In this document: piece after piece, positions 32,626 through 41,844 of the stretch
Layout: each line of letters begins with the position of its first letter
How positions within the stretch are numbered: position 1 is the first letter of the stretch
NCBI GenBank assembly: GCA_001899315.1
Contig: MOYA01000001.1
Span: forward strand, 2,496,529-2,560,528
DNA: 64,000 nucleotides
DNA from: Candidatus Obscuribacter phosphatis
Lineage (GTDB): Bacteria; Cyanobacteriota; Vampirovibrionia; Obscuribacterales; Obscuribacteraceae
Direction: 5' to 3'
The notes under the pieces: model-generated
What the model saw: only the letters and a program-made list of their open reading frames with translations
Database searches by the model: none
What the model was told of the DNA's origin: nothing
Position numbers and translations under genes: made by a program

Positions 32626-34772
32626 ACAGACCCTACAAGTCAGGAATCGCTGCGCTCAAGCTGCCTAAGCTTGACCGTCGCCTGCCGACTTTAGAAGAGA
32701 TCTGCCTCTTTCTCAGCGAATCACAGAAAAACCCCGGAAGAGCGGTCGAGCAACCCTTCGCGGTGGGCAAGCCACTCTATACTTACTGCCTAACATGCCT
32801 GGTCGAGAACCCAGGCGAGATACCAAAATGGAGCCTCTATCAGGGAGATGGTCCCTCCGGCGACTCACTCTGGTCGCATCAAACCGGCGACGCTGGACTG
32901 GTGCGCAACTTCATTTTGAAAGAATGCCCGGAAGAGGGCGACAGTAGGCAGTCGCAAAGCACCACTTTTGGACCGACCGCCCAGACTGCAGCCATAAGCT
33001 TGACCCGATTGCAAGCGATGCAGGCGGCAAAAGAACCACCCAGAGAGGCGGGAGGCAGCCAAGAGCCTCAAGGTTATTTCAAGTCTCACAGCCACCCCGG
33101 TCAAAATATTCAGGAAGCAAAAGTGGAAGCCAGAACGGAAGCCAAAGAAGAATTAGAAAAGAAAGCCCAGGAAATGTCGCCCGAGCCAGCCACAGGCTCT
33201 GCCAACGGTTCTTATGGTTCACCGGTCAATGCAGCCGGATATAACAACGTCAATAATGGAGTCAATAATAGCGGCAATAATAGCGGCAATAATGGCGGTA
33301 ACGGCAATAACAGCCTCGCCTCCGGTTCCAATCCCGCCCTCGGAGCTTATCCCCGCACCCCCAGTGGCGGTCTTCTAAATTCAAACGAAGTCGGCACAGT
33401 GAGCGGTTCCCGACCGCCGATCAGCGCCTGGGGAGTCTCGCCCCAAGCCGGCGCCCTCATCGGCAATAAAATCGAGAACCTGCCCCTACCGAGCGACCAG
33501 ACTCCAGCAGTGGTGCCGCCAACTGCGGTTGCCCGACCCGAGATCAAGATGACCTATGGCGTCGAACAGACCGATACAGCCAACTATCATTCATCGATTC
33601 TGCCTAAATCTTTCACCAACCCGCCGCCCTACACCAAACGCCCGCCCACATTGGAAGGAGCGCTGACCGACATGACCCCGCCGAGCCTTTTGCAAAGTAT
33701 GCAAATAGGCAAAATGACCGGCGTTCTCATGGTTGTCTCAAACGAAGACATGGTTGAAGTTTACTTTGAAGAAGGCGCCCCGGTGCATGCCATAGCCCCA
33801 GACTCTAAGGGCGAAGCAGCGGTGATGGAACTGCTCACCTGGGACATCGGCAAATTTGCCTTCTATCCAAATGAGCGCACCACCGAAAAATCGATTCGCC
33901 GCCGTATGGAAGGCATGCTCATGGAGTCTGCCCCCCTCACCGACCAGTACCGCTATTTGCACGAAGTCGGTCTGACCATGGATTCTTATGTAATTCGCCG
34001 GCACGGACCGATATCGGAAGCCGAATTTGAGCAGCGCATGGAAAGAGGCGCTCGCATGGATATGGCTAAGCAAAAGCAGTTCTATCAGCTCATCGACAAT
34101 AAGAGCACTCTCTTTGATCTCTTGCGCAAGATGCCCATGCCGAAAGTAGAGTGGATTCCCACCCTGTACAACCTCATTTGCTGCGACCTTGTCGCTCCGG
34201 CAAGCAGCCACAAAAGAGAGGCAACGATACCATCTTTAGAGTCACTCGGTGTCGACCGCGCCCCTATAGAAAAAGCACTGAGAGCCCTAAAGCACCCCGA
34301 GACAGGACTTTACGACTATCCGGTCATCTGGCACTTCATCGAGCAAGAATACTGCCGCCATGAACATACCAATAGCCCTTTCTGTCTAATTATGTTCGAA
34401 ATGCGCTATCGCACCCAAAACGGGCTAGAACTCTTGCCGCCCCAAGCTGTGCAAGAAGCAGCAAAACGCATCGATACAGTAAAACGCAACATAGATATAT
34501 TGGCCCATTTTGAGCCGCCCACTTTTATCTTGCTGCTACCGGCTACCCAGGTCTCAGCCGCCACACTAGTAGCCAAGAGACTTTGCGACATACTCTGGGA
34601 TTCATCACTGGGCGGTAATCTAGACACTCGCAGTCTGGCCCTGGCCTTTGGCGTCGCCGGCTTGCCGGAAGAGAATCTCGACCTTGCCGGTCTGCTCAAC
34701 CAAGCGAGAGAATCGCTCAACCAAAGCAAGCGCAGCGGCAGCCCAGTGGTCTCGGCAGGCAAGAAAGCCTGA
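32622..34772 (+). CDS. DUF4388 (PATAN) protein with degenerate GGDEF domain
   Basis: A 716-residue cytoplasmic protein. The N-terminal 110 residues are unassigned. A disordered linker (about 110-340) contains an Asn/Gly repeat (NNVNNGVNNSGNN). Residues about 345-435 match DUF4388/PATAN (SLLQSMQIGKMTGVLMV...VYFEEGAPVHA...LLTWDIGKFAFYP), a domain common in bacterial signalling. Residues about 557-708 follow the fold pattern of a diguanylate cyclase domain (HPETGLYDYP, CLIMFEM, DILAH, FILLLPATQVSAA, LALAFGVAG), but the signature GGDEF reads FEPPTF (630-635), so it cannot be an active cyclase and may bind nucleotide or partner. It is the first large gene of the operon and is translationally coupled to the leader peptide. 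Confidence 0.85.
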   Translation: MNRPYKSGIAALKLPKLDRRLPTLEEICLFLSESQKNPGRAVEQPFAVGKPLYTYCLTCLVENPGEIPKWSLYQGDGPSGDSLWSHQTGDAGLVRNFILKECPEEGDSRQSQSTTFGPTAQTAAISLTRLQAMQAAKEPPREAGGSQEPQGYFKSHSHPGQNIQEAKVEARTEAKEELEKKAQEMSPEPATGSANGSYGSPVNAAGYNNVNNGVNNSGNNSGNNGGNGNNSLASGSNPALGAYPRTPSGGLLNSNEVGTVSGSRPPISAWGVSPQAGALIGNKIENLPLPSDQTPAVVPPTAVARPEIKMTYGVEQTDTANYHSSILPKSFTNPPPYTKRPPTLEGALTDMTPPSLLQSMQIGKMTGVLMVVSNEDMVEVYFEEGAPVHAIAPDSKGEAAVMELLTWDIGKFAFYPNERTTEKSIRRRMEGMLMESAPLTDQYRYLHEVGLTMDSYVIRRHGPISEAEFEQRMERGARMDMAKQKQFYQLIDNKSTLFDLLRKMPMPKVEWIPTLYNLICCDLVAPASSHKREATIPSLESLGVDRAPIEKALRALKHPETGLYDYPVIWHFIEQEYCRHEHTNSPFCLIMFEMRYRTQNGLELLPPQAVQEAAKRIDTVKRNIDILAHFEPPTFILLLPATQVSAATLVAKRLCDILWDSSLGGNLDTRSLALAFGVAGLPEENLDLAGLLNQARESLNQSKRSGSPVVSAGKKA

Positions 34773-34812
34773 TTGCCCAGAGAACAACCTACAAGCTTGC
34801 TAAAATATAGGT

Positions 34813-35352
34813 ATGAAAACCCAAAGCGACGAGCAAGAAGAAAAGCGAGCCAGGCTTGATTTAGAAAATCAGTCTGCCCTGCTTGGCGAAGATTTTAACC
34901 AAGATTCTGGCGAGTTGGCTCAAATAATAGAGAAAGCCAAAGGCAAAGACATTATCTTCTTTGACGGCGTCTGCGGGCTTTGCGACCGTTTTGTTCAGTT
35001 CGTCCTCGAGCACGACGACGGACACTTTTATTTTGCCTCCTTACAAAGCCCTTTAGCTAAATATGTACTAGCGCGCCACGGCGTCGACACCAAGGTCTTG
35101 AGTTCGGTCTATCTGGTCAGAGACGCCCTTGGACCGAAAGAGCGGCGCTATAAACGCTCAGAGGCAGCCCTGCGCATAATGGGTGATTGCCGCGGTGCAA
35201 GCAGTCTTCTCAAAGGTTTCCTAGTCATACCGCCCTTCTTAAGAGATCCGGGCTATAACCTTGTCGCCGCAGTGCGCTATCGCCTCTTCGGCAAAAGAGA
35301 TGCCTGCCGCATTCCCGCCCCGCAAGAGCGAGATCGCTTCCTCGACCTCTAG
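34813..35352 (+). CDS. DCC-family thiol-disulfide oxidoreductase (DUF393)
   Basis: A 179-residue protein of the DCC family, named for its conserved D-x-x-C-x-x-C motif, here FFDGVCGLCDRF with C54 and C57. The body (HFYFASLQSPLAKYVLARHGV, SVYLVRD, RSEAALRIM) and RYRLFGK near the end fit the family. The first 40 residues are a polar extension not usual there. It is thought to have a thioredoxin-like fold and to act in the cytoplasm or at the membrane; the partner is unknown. It begins 40 nt after the DUF4388 gene and precedes the rhodanese gene by 46 nt, so a shared role in sulfur or thiol chemistry is possible. Confidence 0.88.
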   Translation: MKTQSDEQEEKRARLDLENQSALLGEDFNQDSGELAQIIEKAKGKDIIFFDGVCGLCDRFVQFVLEHDDGHFYFASLQSPLAKYVLARHGVDTKVLSSVYLVRDALGPKERRYKRSEAALRIMGDCRGASSLLKGFLVIPPFLRDPGYNLVAAVRYRLFGKRDACRIPAPQERDRFLDL

Positions 35353-35398
35353 ACTATAATATTCGGGTCTGTCAAAACCGGTCTCATAAAGCACAATC

Positions 35399-36277
35399 TT
35401 GCCCAGCACCTTCCACTTACTTAAGCCAGAAGACCTGAAAGAGAGACTCAGTCAGGGGAAAGTCCAGCTCGTCTTGGACACCCGCCCCGTTGAAATATTC
35501 GCGAAAGGAAGTCTACCTGGATCGCTCAACCTGCTTTGGGAAGATACCTGCTGCAAACCCCAAATAAAGGTAGCGCCGGTCTTGCATACCCCGGGCTATT
35601 GGGGCAATCTAGACGAACCGGCTCTTGAAAAACTAGCCCAAACGATAGGCGCATTTGCCGGTAATGAAGATGAAATAGTGGTGGTCGGCTCCGGTCACAG
35701 AGACAAAGGCAGAGAAGGACGCATAGCCTGGACCTTAGCCTATATGGGGGCACAGAAAGTCAGCCTGCTCGACGGTGCTGTAGAACCGTTATTAGATATT
35801 GCCCATGGCAAACACCCAGGCAAGCAAGAAAGTAAAGAGGCGCCAAGCAGCCACCATGGCAAATTCAAGCTCGCTCTGGACGAAAAGCGGCGCATAAAGA
35901 TGCCCGAGCTGAAAAATCTTTTGCAGACCCAAGCCCAAGCAATAAATCTAGTAGACACGCGCAGCCTCCCCGAGTTTAATGGAGACAGCTACGACTACCA
36001 ACCGCGCAAAGGGCATATACCAGGTGCAATTCTCTTTCCCTATGACGACATGTTCTCCGGCAAGGAAAAATTGAGTTATATAGAAAAGGACCAATTTCTT
36101 TCTAAAATTGCCGCGGTCGCGGACAAGCCTACTATTTCATACTGCGAAGTAGGAGTGCGAGCGGCACTTTATGCAGTTTTGCACGAGATCTACCAGGGTC
36201 AAGTGGTGAGAGTCTATGACGGCTCAATTATGGAATGGGGTGCCCATAGCGAGCTAGCTATGAGCGGTGTTCAGTAA
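35399..36277 (+). CDS. Tandem rhodanese-domain sulfurtransferase
   Basis: A 292-residue protein with two rhodanese-like domains. The first (about 5-140) begins with LVLDTRPVEIF but has no cysteine in its active-site loop and is probably inactive. The second (about 165-285) has LVDTRSLPEFNGD and the active loop C249EVGVRA in the canonical C-x-x-G-x-R form, so it can carry a persulfide from thiosulfate or 3-mercaptopyruvate. The start is TTG at 35399 without a strong ribosome site. Its TAA overlaps the ATG of the TPR gene by 1 nt. There is no signal peptide. Confidence 0.88.
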   Translation: MPSTFHLLKPEDLKERLSQGKVQLVLDTRPVEIFAKGSLPGSLNLLWEDTCCKPQIKVAPVLHTPGYWGNLDEPALEKLAQTIGAFAGNEDEIVVVGSGHRDKGREGRIAWTLAYMGAQKVSLLDGAVEPLLDIAHGKHPGKQESKEAPSSHHGKFKLALDEKRRIKMPELKNLLQTQAQAINLVDTRSLPEFNGDSYDYQPRKGHIPGAILFPYDDMFSGKEKLSYIEKDQFLSKIAAVADKPTISYCEVGVRAALYAVLHEIYQGQVVRVYDGSIMEWGAHSELAMSGVQ

Positions 36278-38610
36278 TGGCGGCGAATATAAGCGCTAGC
36301 CCAAATAGAGCGACACACAGCGCAGCCTCTCAGCTTATGCAAATAGCCAGGGCAAGGGCAGCACAATCGCTAGCACTGACTGGCAATTTAGCTCTTTCAC
36401 TAATTTCTCTAGCCGCCCTCATTGCCACTAGCGAAGGTGGCACCGCCCTGGCCCAAACAAAAGGCAGCAGCTATGAAAGCCTCTTGCGCCAAGCCACGCA
36501 AATAGCCGACAACGGCAATATGCTGCAAGCGATAAACAATCTTACTTTGACAATAGACAAGTACCCCAACCGCCCCGAGGCTTTTTTGCATAGAGCGCTT
36601 GTGCGCAGACAAATTGGCGACCTAAAGGGCGCCCTACTAGACCTCGACAAGGCTTTAGCTCTGCAACCAAACTATGTCTCAGCCTTAATTCAAAGAGCGG
36701 CGGTAAGGCATCGCTTATCAGATTCGAAAGCCGCCAAAGTTGATATCGAACGAGCTGTCAGCCTCGCCCCCGGCAATGCCCAGGCTTATGCCGAGCGCAG
36801 CGCCATCAAGTACGCCTTAGGCGATCTGCAAGGTGCTCTAGCCGACTACAATACCTCCGCCACCATTAATCCCGAAATGGGTAAACGCTTCAACAAAGCA
36901 CTCAAACCTACGGTTAATGCCGGTTTCAATGACTATGTCAAAGTCAATGCCGATCAAGAAAGCAAAGGCGAGAGCAAACTAGAAACCAAACCAGAAACCA
37001 GAGCAGAAAATAAGGCAGAGCCGATAAAAAATATCGCTATCCGCACGTCCCAGATTCAAGCCGATTTCAAAATAGAAGGCAATGGTCTAGCACCAGATGC
37101 AGTGCCATCACAATTAGCTCAGTTTACATCTGGTCAAGCCGGGCAAGTTCAAAATCAAACAATCAATACAGACAGAGTCAAGCTGGTTAAGCGGCAGCCC
37201 CTCAAGGCAATTGGTCCAAATGCAGCTAATCTACAGACTAATCTACAGACTAATAAAAACTCAGCCCATGGCGGGCAGCCGGCCAAAGCCGAGAACGCCA
37301 TTGCACAGTCAAAAATAAATAGCAGCCCCGGCAAGTACACCAGTCGCGAACTGGCCCACCTCAATAACGAAGCAGCCAAAGCCATAAGTGCCAAGCAATT
37401 CGATAAAGCAATCGACATGCTAGAGAAGATTGTCAGCTCATCGCCAGGCTATATGCACGCCCGTGACAATCTAGTCATTGCTCATAACAACCGTGGACTG
37501 CAGCAAGCCTTGCGCAATCCCAAAGAAGCAATCAAAGAATTTCGGGCCGCGCTCTTTTTAGATACAGCCAGAGAAGTATCAAGGCGCAATCTCAATTCGA
37601 TGATGAAAGAAGCAGGGCTTAACCCGCTTGATGCCGCCGAGCGGTCACGCGAAGCTGCCAAACTAATCGAAGCCGGAGACCTGGACGGTGCTTTCGTAGA
37701 ACTATCTGAAGCCTTGCGACTGCAAAACGATCGCGGCACGCGCATGCAATTAGCCAGACTAATCGATAAGATGGAAAATCGAGATAGCGAGCAAGCCGCC
37801 TTCGCCATTTTGGAAAACAGTCCGCCCACAAGCGCCTCAAACTCTCAGCCTAATTCTCAGCCCTCTTTAGAAGACCAAGCGGTGCCAAGCCAAGAAAGCA
37901 GCACTAAGCTCGCTCAAGCAAATGAGCCGGCACAACCAGTTCAAACTGATCAAAACAATCAAAATATTCCAAATACTCCAAATGAAACGCCCGTCCCGGC
38001 GCCTTCGAACATACCGACACCAGAAGCATCAAAATCTCAAATAGATGCCCAGCCATCTCAGTCAGCTCCGCCAACTCAAACAGCTCAAACAACTCAAACA
38101 GCTCAGTCATCTCAAGCTCAGCCAACTCCGGCTGCCCCAACCGCAGTGACTGCATTAATAGACAACCGTCCCCCTGCCTTCGACAGCGAGAGCCTGCTTT
38201 CTCGCATAGAAACTTCGCCTGATGACGTACTGATTGTCGCCAAACAGTTTTTAGAAGAAGGTAATTACCGAGACTCTGAAATAATTTTGTTGAAGCTTGT
38301 AGAGACCATAGCGCACAAAAGCGAGACCCAGCCCGATGCCGTAAACAAAAGCATGGAAGCGGTGCGTGAAATAGCCTTGGAGTCGCTCGCCCTCATTTAT
38401 CAAAAGCAAAGCCGCCTTGAACAAGCCGAGACGAAACTGAAGGAACTGCTCAAACTAGTTGAAAGCAAGAGCCGCGACGAACTGCATATGGGCAAGATCA
38501 ATTCAGATCTAGCCCGTCTCACCAAGAGTATGGGCAAGTTGGATGAAAGTGCCGCCTACGAGGCCAAGGCTAATTTGATCTTGAACAAGCTTTCAAACAG
38601 CCAGCAGTAA
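36277..38610 (+). CDS. TPR protein with low-complexity linker
   Basis: A 777-residue protein. A hydrophobic stretch near residues 30-50 ending in ALAQ suggests export or a membrane anchor. TPR repeats fill about 65-205 (AFLHRALVRRQIGDLKGALLDLDKAL, AYAERSAIKYALGDLQGALADYNT) and about 365-505. A Gln/Thr/Ser/Pro-rich linker (about 510-620, QTAQTTQTAQSSQ) joins a helical C-terminal TPR block (about 630-775). It is a scaffold with unknown partners. It is the last gene of the leader-controlled operon, overlapping the rhodanese stop by 1 nt. Its stop abuts the convergent small gene. Confidence 0.85.
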   Translation: MAANISASPNRATHSAASQLMQIARARAAQSLALTGNLALSLISLAALIATSEGGTALAQTKGSSYESLLRQATQIADNGNMLQAINNLTLTIDKYPNRPEAFLHRALVRRQIGDLKGALLDLDKALALQPNYVSALIQRAAVRHRLSDSKAAKVDIERAVSLAPGNAQAYAERSAIKYALGDLQGALADYNTSATINPEMGKRFNKALKPTVNAGFNDYVKVNADQESKGESKLETKPETRAENKAEPIKNIAIRTSQIQADFKIEGNGLAPDAVPSQLAQFTSGQAGQVQNQTINTDRVKLVKRQPLKAIGPNAANLQTNLQTNKNSAHGGQPAKAENAIAQSKINSSPGKYTSRELAHLNNEAAKAISAKQFDKAIDMLEKIVSSSPGYMHARDNLVIAHNNRGLQQALRNPKEAIKEFRAALFLDTAREVSRRNLNSMMKEAGLNPLDAAERSREAAKLIEAGDLDGAFVELSEALRLQNDRGTRMQLARLIDKMENRDSEQAAFAILENSPPTSASNSQPNSQPSLEDQAVPSQESSTKLAQANEPAQPVQTDQNNQNIPNTPNETPVPAPSNIPTPEASKSQIDAQPSQSAPPTQTAQTTQTAQSSQAQPTPAAPTAVTALIDNRPPAFDSESLLSRIETSPDDVLIVAKQFLEEGNYRDSEIILLKLVETIAHKSETQPDAVNKSMEAVREIALESLALIYQKQSRLEQAETKLKELLKLVESKSRDELHMGKINSDLARLTKSMGKLDESAAYEAKANLILNKLSNSQQ

Positions 38611-38862
38611 TTACATCTTTTCGTACCAGACCGGACCATCGTTAGCCGGCTTATCTTCTTGTGCACCGCCCGCAGTGGCAGCGACAGCGCCGCTGTCATC
38701 GGGCAGATGATCAAGCAATCTAATATATAGCTTAGCCATCTGCGCTCTTTCTTCGTCGGCCCAAGGCAGCGGGCGAAACTGATCGAGCACGGCGAAAACT
38801 TCAGAGCGAGTCTTGCACGACTGCACTTTCTTAAACCAATCCTGCAAATTGAGCTGTGTCAT
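38611..38862 (-). CDS. Small hypothetical protein
   Basis: An 83-residue soluble protein with a helical N-terminal half (LQDWFKKVQSCKTRSEVFAVLDQFRP) and a disordered Ala/Gly/Asp-rich tail. GAGGG lies 4 nt before the ATG. It abuts the convergent TPR gene with no gap. It has normal coding composition, but I recognise no family. Confidence 0.65.
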   Translation of the reverse strand: MTQLNLQDWFKKVQSCKTRSEVFAVLDQFRPLPWADEERAQMAKLYIRLLDHLPDDSGAVAATAGGAQEDKPANDGPVWYEKM

Positions 38863-38904
38863 AAAACCCTCTTCGCTATCTTTGAGAAAGTCGCCTAAGA
38901 TGCC

Positions 38905-38940
38905 TAAAAAAGTAGAACCCGCAGTTTATGCGAGTTCTAC
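38905..38940 (-). terminator. Rho-independent terminator (minus strand)
   Basis: GTAGAAC and GTTCTAC (38912-38918 and 38934-38940) enclose a second stem CGCA/TGCG. On the minus strand the hairpin is followed by six T (38906-38911). It ends the secreted-protein gene that stops at 38992. Confidence 0.85.
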
Positions 38941-38991
38941 ATCATATCTAAAAGCTCTTGAGTGCGCTTTACACAACTCTTACTCTAGGAA

Positions 38992-39396
38992 TCATTTTCC
39001 TTCGAGTTCGCCAAGGCTGAAAGATTCGGGGTGGAAGGGAGTTTCAAAGCCCTTCATGAAGCCGTTTTTGATACCGTAGTAGGTACCTTTAACGCCACCA
39101 ACCACAAGACCGGCGGGGAGGGTGAAGACGCTAACCAGGAGGCAAGCGGGACCACACTCTTTGCCTTTGATCGACTCAGCACCTTTGCTGGTCAAGTCGA
39201 TGTAGGACTTGTAAGACTCACGCACTACAGCCACGGGAGTACCAAGCACGGTACCGGCTACGACACCACCAACTCTGGTGGGCAGAAGTGCACCCTGGGT
39301 TACTTTCTCCATGGCATCATCAGCGGCCATCACGGGAGCAGCAACCGAAGCTGAAGCAACCATAACCATCGCCAGACCCAATACTTGCTTTTTCAC
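38992..39396 (-). CDS. Small secreted protein, unknown
   Basis: A 134-residue protein with a clear signal peptide (KKQVLGLAMVMVASASVAAPVMAA). The mature part has two Gly/Val-rich amphipathic stretches (VGGVVAGTVLGTPVAVV, LPAGLVVGGVKGTYYG) and one Cys pair in ECGPAC, perhaps a disulfide. It probably associates with the envelope. I chose GTG at 39396 because AGGAGG sits 6 nt upstream; the in-frame ATG at 39411 includes that ribosome site in its coding sequence. A strong terminator follows, so it is a single-gene unit. Confidence 0.75.
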   Translation of the reverse strand: MKKQVLGLAMVMVASASVAAPVMAADDAMEKVTQGALLPTRVGGVVAGTVLGTPVAVVRESYKSYIDLTSKGAESIKGKECGPACLLVSVFTLPAGLVVGGVKGTYYGIKNGFMKGFETPFHPESFSLGELEGK

Positions 39397-39745
39397 AATG
39401 AACCTCCTCATAAGCTCACTTGTTGGTAAAAATTATCGCTTGACGTCCAATATTTAACTTCATCTCACAGACTAGCTATATATTGGGACAGGAATTGCCT
39501 CTCGTCAACCTTACTCTTTTTATCGAATGTTTATCGGACAGTGCGCTTTCGCCTAGGTCCAGATTCATCACTCTTGTCATGCTGCTTGTATCTTTTTCAA
39601 GGTTACGGATAAACCGGTCGCCAAGTGCCGGATACGGCAACAATCATATTGTCGTCAAACATTTTTCCATGTTAGGGCCTAAAACTCAAGCAGACTCTTA
39701 AAGGAAAGAAAATTGCATATCGCTAATAAGCACAGCAATAGCGAT
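39397..39745. other. Intergenic region, no gene seen
   Basis: These 349 nt hold the upstream region of the small secreted protein (its AGGAGG and a possible -10 GATAAT on the minus strand near 39433-39438). A 72-codon plus-strand frame at 39483-39701 has an unlikely composition and no ribosome site. I see nothing else. Confidence 0.5.
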
Positions 39746-40894
39746 TTAGCTATATTGCGTATAGAGGCAGAACTTGAGGGCAAGCCATTCAGCCCAAAAT
39801 CTGTCCTTGTATATGGTGTCAGGTAAAGAAATTTGCTTGAGCGTTGCAGCATCTTCATACAAACTAGCCAGGCTAATTTCATGCTCGCTAAAGAAATTGA
39901 CGTGACCGCCCTGTGGCGGCGATACAATCGAAAGCTGCGGGCACCGCACCATCTGTAGTGCCAGAGGGGCAAATGACTGAGCATATGGCACAATCGGATC
40001 ATCTTGGGCGGCAACAATGAGTGTCGGAATCTTCACATCGCGTAAAACACGCATGGCACTAGCCGCCTGATAGTAAGATTCGGCGCAGTCATAGCCGGCA
40101 TCGATTGCCGTGAAGTAATTATCAAACTGCCGCAATGACTTTATTTTCTTTAACCGCTCGAGATCATAAGTACCGGGGAAAAGCCGTTCACGCTCAATAA
40201 TTTTCTTCTTGAGAGAAATGAGAAAATTGAAGTCATAGAGCCGGCTTGCGCCTCTCTCAATCGCCTTTACAGACTCGACCAATTCCACCGGCGGTGATAC
40301 CGCCACCACAGCTTTAAATAGGCGACGCAGGCGGTGGTCCTGGCTTGTCCCTTGCTCACCGGCAGCCTTAAGCACCAGATTGCCGCCCAAAGAAAAGCCG
40401 CAGGCATAGATATCTCGATAGCCGAAGAGTTCCTTGAGATAAAGCCCGATGGCAAACAAATCGCCGCTGAGACCGGCATTATATAGGGTGGTACAAAGAC
40501 TAAAAGTATCTTCGCAATTGCGCATATTCATACGAAAGACATCAAAGCCTGCCAGATGCGCCTTATAGCCGAGTCCGTTGACATAGGGAGCGCGGGCGGT
40601 ACCCTCCAAACCATGCACGACAATCATGAGAGGACGCTCAGAATGACCCTCGCCGCCATGGCTTTCTGAGTGTCTATTCAAATAGCCGGTGACCCAATTG
40701 TCACGTTCGACTTCTATTTGTAATTTCTCACCGTCGCTCAAGACCGGGCGTGCAGCCAGCAGGGCGGGCACGATCGTCATAGCATGACCGTTCTTGAGAC
40801 CGGGATGCGGCTTAAAATGTGGCGATATTTTTTCTATTGCAGTCATAATATAATAGATGGCATAGTCTCTGACTTTAGCAGCATTTTGGTCCAA
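39746..40894 (-). CDS. YheT-family alpha/beta hydrolase
   Basis: A 382-residue hydrolase. VVHGLEGTARAPYVNGL gives the oxyanion region, GFSLGGN the nucleophile elbow with the catalytic Ser, AAQDDPIVP the Asp and PPQGGHVNFF the His. The pattern and the N-terminal PHPGLKNGHAMT..PALL match the YheT/ABHD1-3 group of esterases or lipases of unsettled substrate. There is no signal peptide. The ATG at 40894 has a weak GGA upstream. An ATG 16 codons on (40846) begins closer to the family N-terminus and may be the true start. Confidence 0.9.
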   Translation of the reverse strand: MDQNAAKVRDYAIYYIMTAIEKISPHFKPHPGLKNGHAMTIVPALLAARPVLSDGEKLQIEVERDNWVTGYLNRHSESHGGEGHSERPLMIVVHGLEGTARAPYVNGLGYKAHLAGFDVFRMNMRNCEDTFSLCTTLYNAGLSGDLFAIGLYLKELFGYRDIYACGFSLGGNLVLKAAGEQGTSQDHRLRRLFKAVVAVSPPVELVESVKAIERGASRLYDFNFLISLKKKIIERERLFPGTYDLERLKKIKSLRQFDNYFTAIDAGYDCAESYYQAASAMRVLRDVKIPTLIVAAQDDPIVPYAQSFAPLALQMVRCPQLSIVSPPQGGHVNFFSEHEISLASLYEDAATLKQISLPDTIYKDRFWAEWLALKFCLYTQYS

Positions 40895-40903
40895 GACCCG
40901 CTT

Positions 40904-41014
40904 ATGTTATACGATGGCGAACCTGCATTTTTTGGAATGTTCCTGATCTTTGCGATCCTGGTACTACTGGGAATCGCCCAAAATCAGGGCATTTTGCCGC
41001 CTCTGCATTACTAA
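40904..41014 (+). CDS. Possible 36-residue single-pass membrane protein
   Basis: Reads MLYDGEPAFFG then a hydrophobic stretch (MFLIFAILVLLGIA, about residues 12-25), then a polar tail ending LPPLHY. It lies between the divergent hydrolase start and the lipoprotein gene, 17 nt before the latter, and has no clear ribosome site. The composition is that of a small membrane protein. Chance cannot be excluded. Confidence 0.35.
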   Translation: MLYDGEPAFFGMFLIFAILVLLGIAQNQGILPPLHY

Positions 41015-41031
41015 GTAAAGCCGAGGGGACC

Positions 41032-41448
41032 GTGCAAACTCTATATTTTGCAAAACGCATACTACCTTTTATTTTGGCGTTCAGCGCCACTTGTTTGGTG
41101 GCTAGCGGCTGCGCGCCCGAGCCGGTCGACATGGCACTCACTCAAAATGTCAGAGTCGAAATGGTGGACTGGCACGTGGCTGGGCTTTGGGTCATTAACT
41201 GCCCGGTGGTCTGGTTCAGGGTCTACAACTACAACAATGTGCCGATTCACGACATAACAATCAGCTATGTCACTTACGACTTTGAAGCAAAGCCGATGGA
41301 CCACGGCACTTACACTATCGACGGTACAGTGGCACCAATGGGGCTGAAAAACTTCGTTGAACAATATGTAGGTCTGGTCAGCGTCGAAAGCGACAGACTG
41401 TCAATAAAGCTTGAAAGCGTGAAAGCCGGCGAAGGCGGCGGGCACTAA
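41032..41448 (+). CDS. Lipoprotein, unknown
   Basis: A 138-residue protein. The signal sequence ends in the lipobox LVASGC, so the mature protein starts at Cys27 and is membrane-anchored by lipid. The rest is a beta-rich domain (VVWFRVYNYNNVPIHDITISYVTYDF), which reads like an immunoglobulin-like or FxLYD-type domain, though I cannot name it. The GTG start at 41032 has GAGGGG about 5 nt upstream. Confidence 0.75.
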   Translation: MQTLYFAKRILPFILAFSATCLVASGCAPEPVDMALTQNVRVEMVDWHVAGLWVINCPVVWFRVYNYNNVPIHDITISYVTYDFEAKPMDHGTYTIDGTVAPMGLKNFVEQYVGLVSVESDRLSIKLESVKAGEGGGH

Positions 41449-41497
41449 ATAAAGGTTCTTGCTTTCTAGGTTGGGGGCGGCAAGCTGTTTCCGCCGC

Positions 41498-41710
41498 CTA
41501 ATAATACTTCTCTTCTTTTGAGAGAGACCGCCATATTGCATAAGCAACCAAGCCGTAAAGCACACAGAGAATAGCAAATGTGACCATCGGCATCTTCTGA
41601 TAGATGCGGGCAAAAGGCCTGATAAACATGTCGACGAAAAATATAGCCAAGACAGTGAGCCTCCCGAGTAAAACCATTATATGCAGCAAGAGCGCTTGTG
41701 GGCGCTGCAT
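41498..41710 (-). CDS. Small two-helix membrane protein
   Basis: Up to 70 residues with two hydrophobic segments (MVLLGRLTVLAIFFVDMF and VTFAILCVLYGLVAYAIW) separated by a short basic loop, ending in a charged SLSKEEKYY tail. A start at 41677 would give 59 residues. No ribosome site is clear. The composition is that of a real membrane protein. It converges with the lipoprotein gene. Function unknown. Confidence 0.55.
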   Translation of the reverse strand: MQRPQALLLHIMVLLGRLTVLAIFFVDMFIRPFARIYQKMPMVTFAILCVLYGLVAYAIWRSLSKEEKYY

Positions 41711-41844
41711 TACGCAAGGTTTACAAGAGGAAGGTTTATTTTGCTCTAAGCCGAGAGCAGCTTAAGTACTAATTTAAGTAATGCCTTCAAATTTGGCTCA
41801 AATACTGGCTCAAGTATTAGCTTTTATTACTTTAGCGGCTAAAT

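Noticed and set aside
39483-39701. 72-codon frame in the gap after the small secreted protein
   Set aside because: No ribosome site, no domain, odd composition; it overlaps the promoter region of the minus-strand gene.
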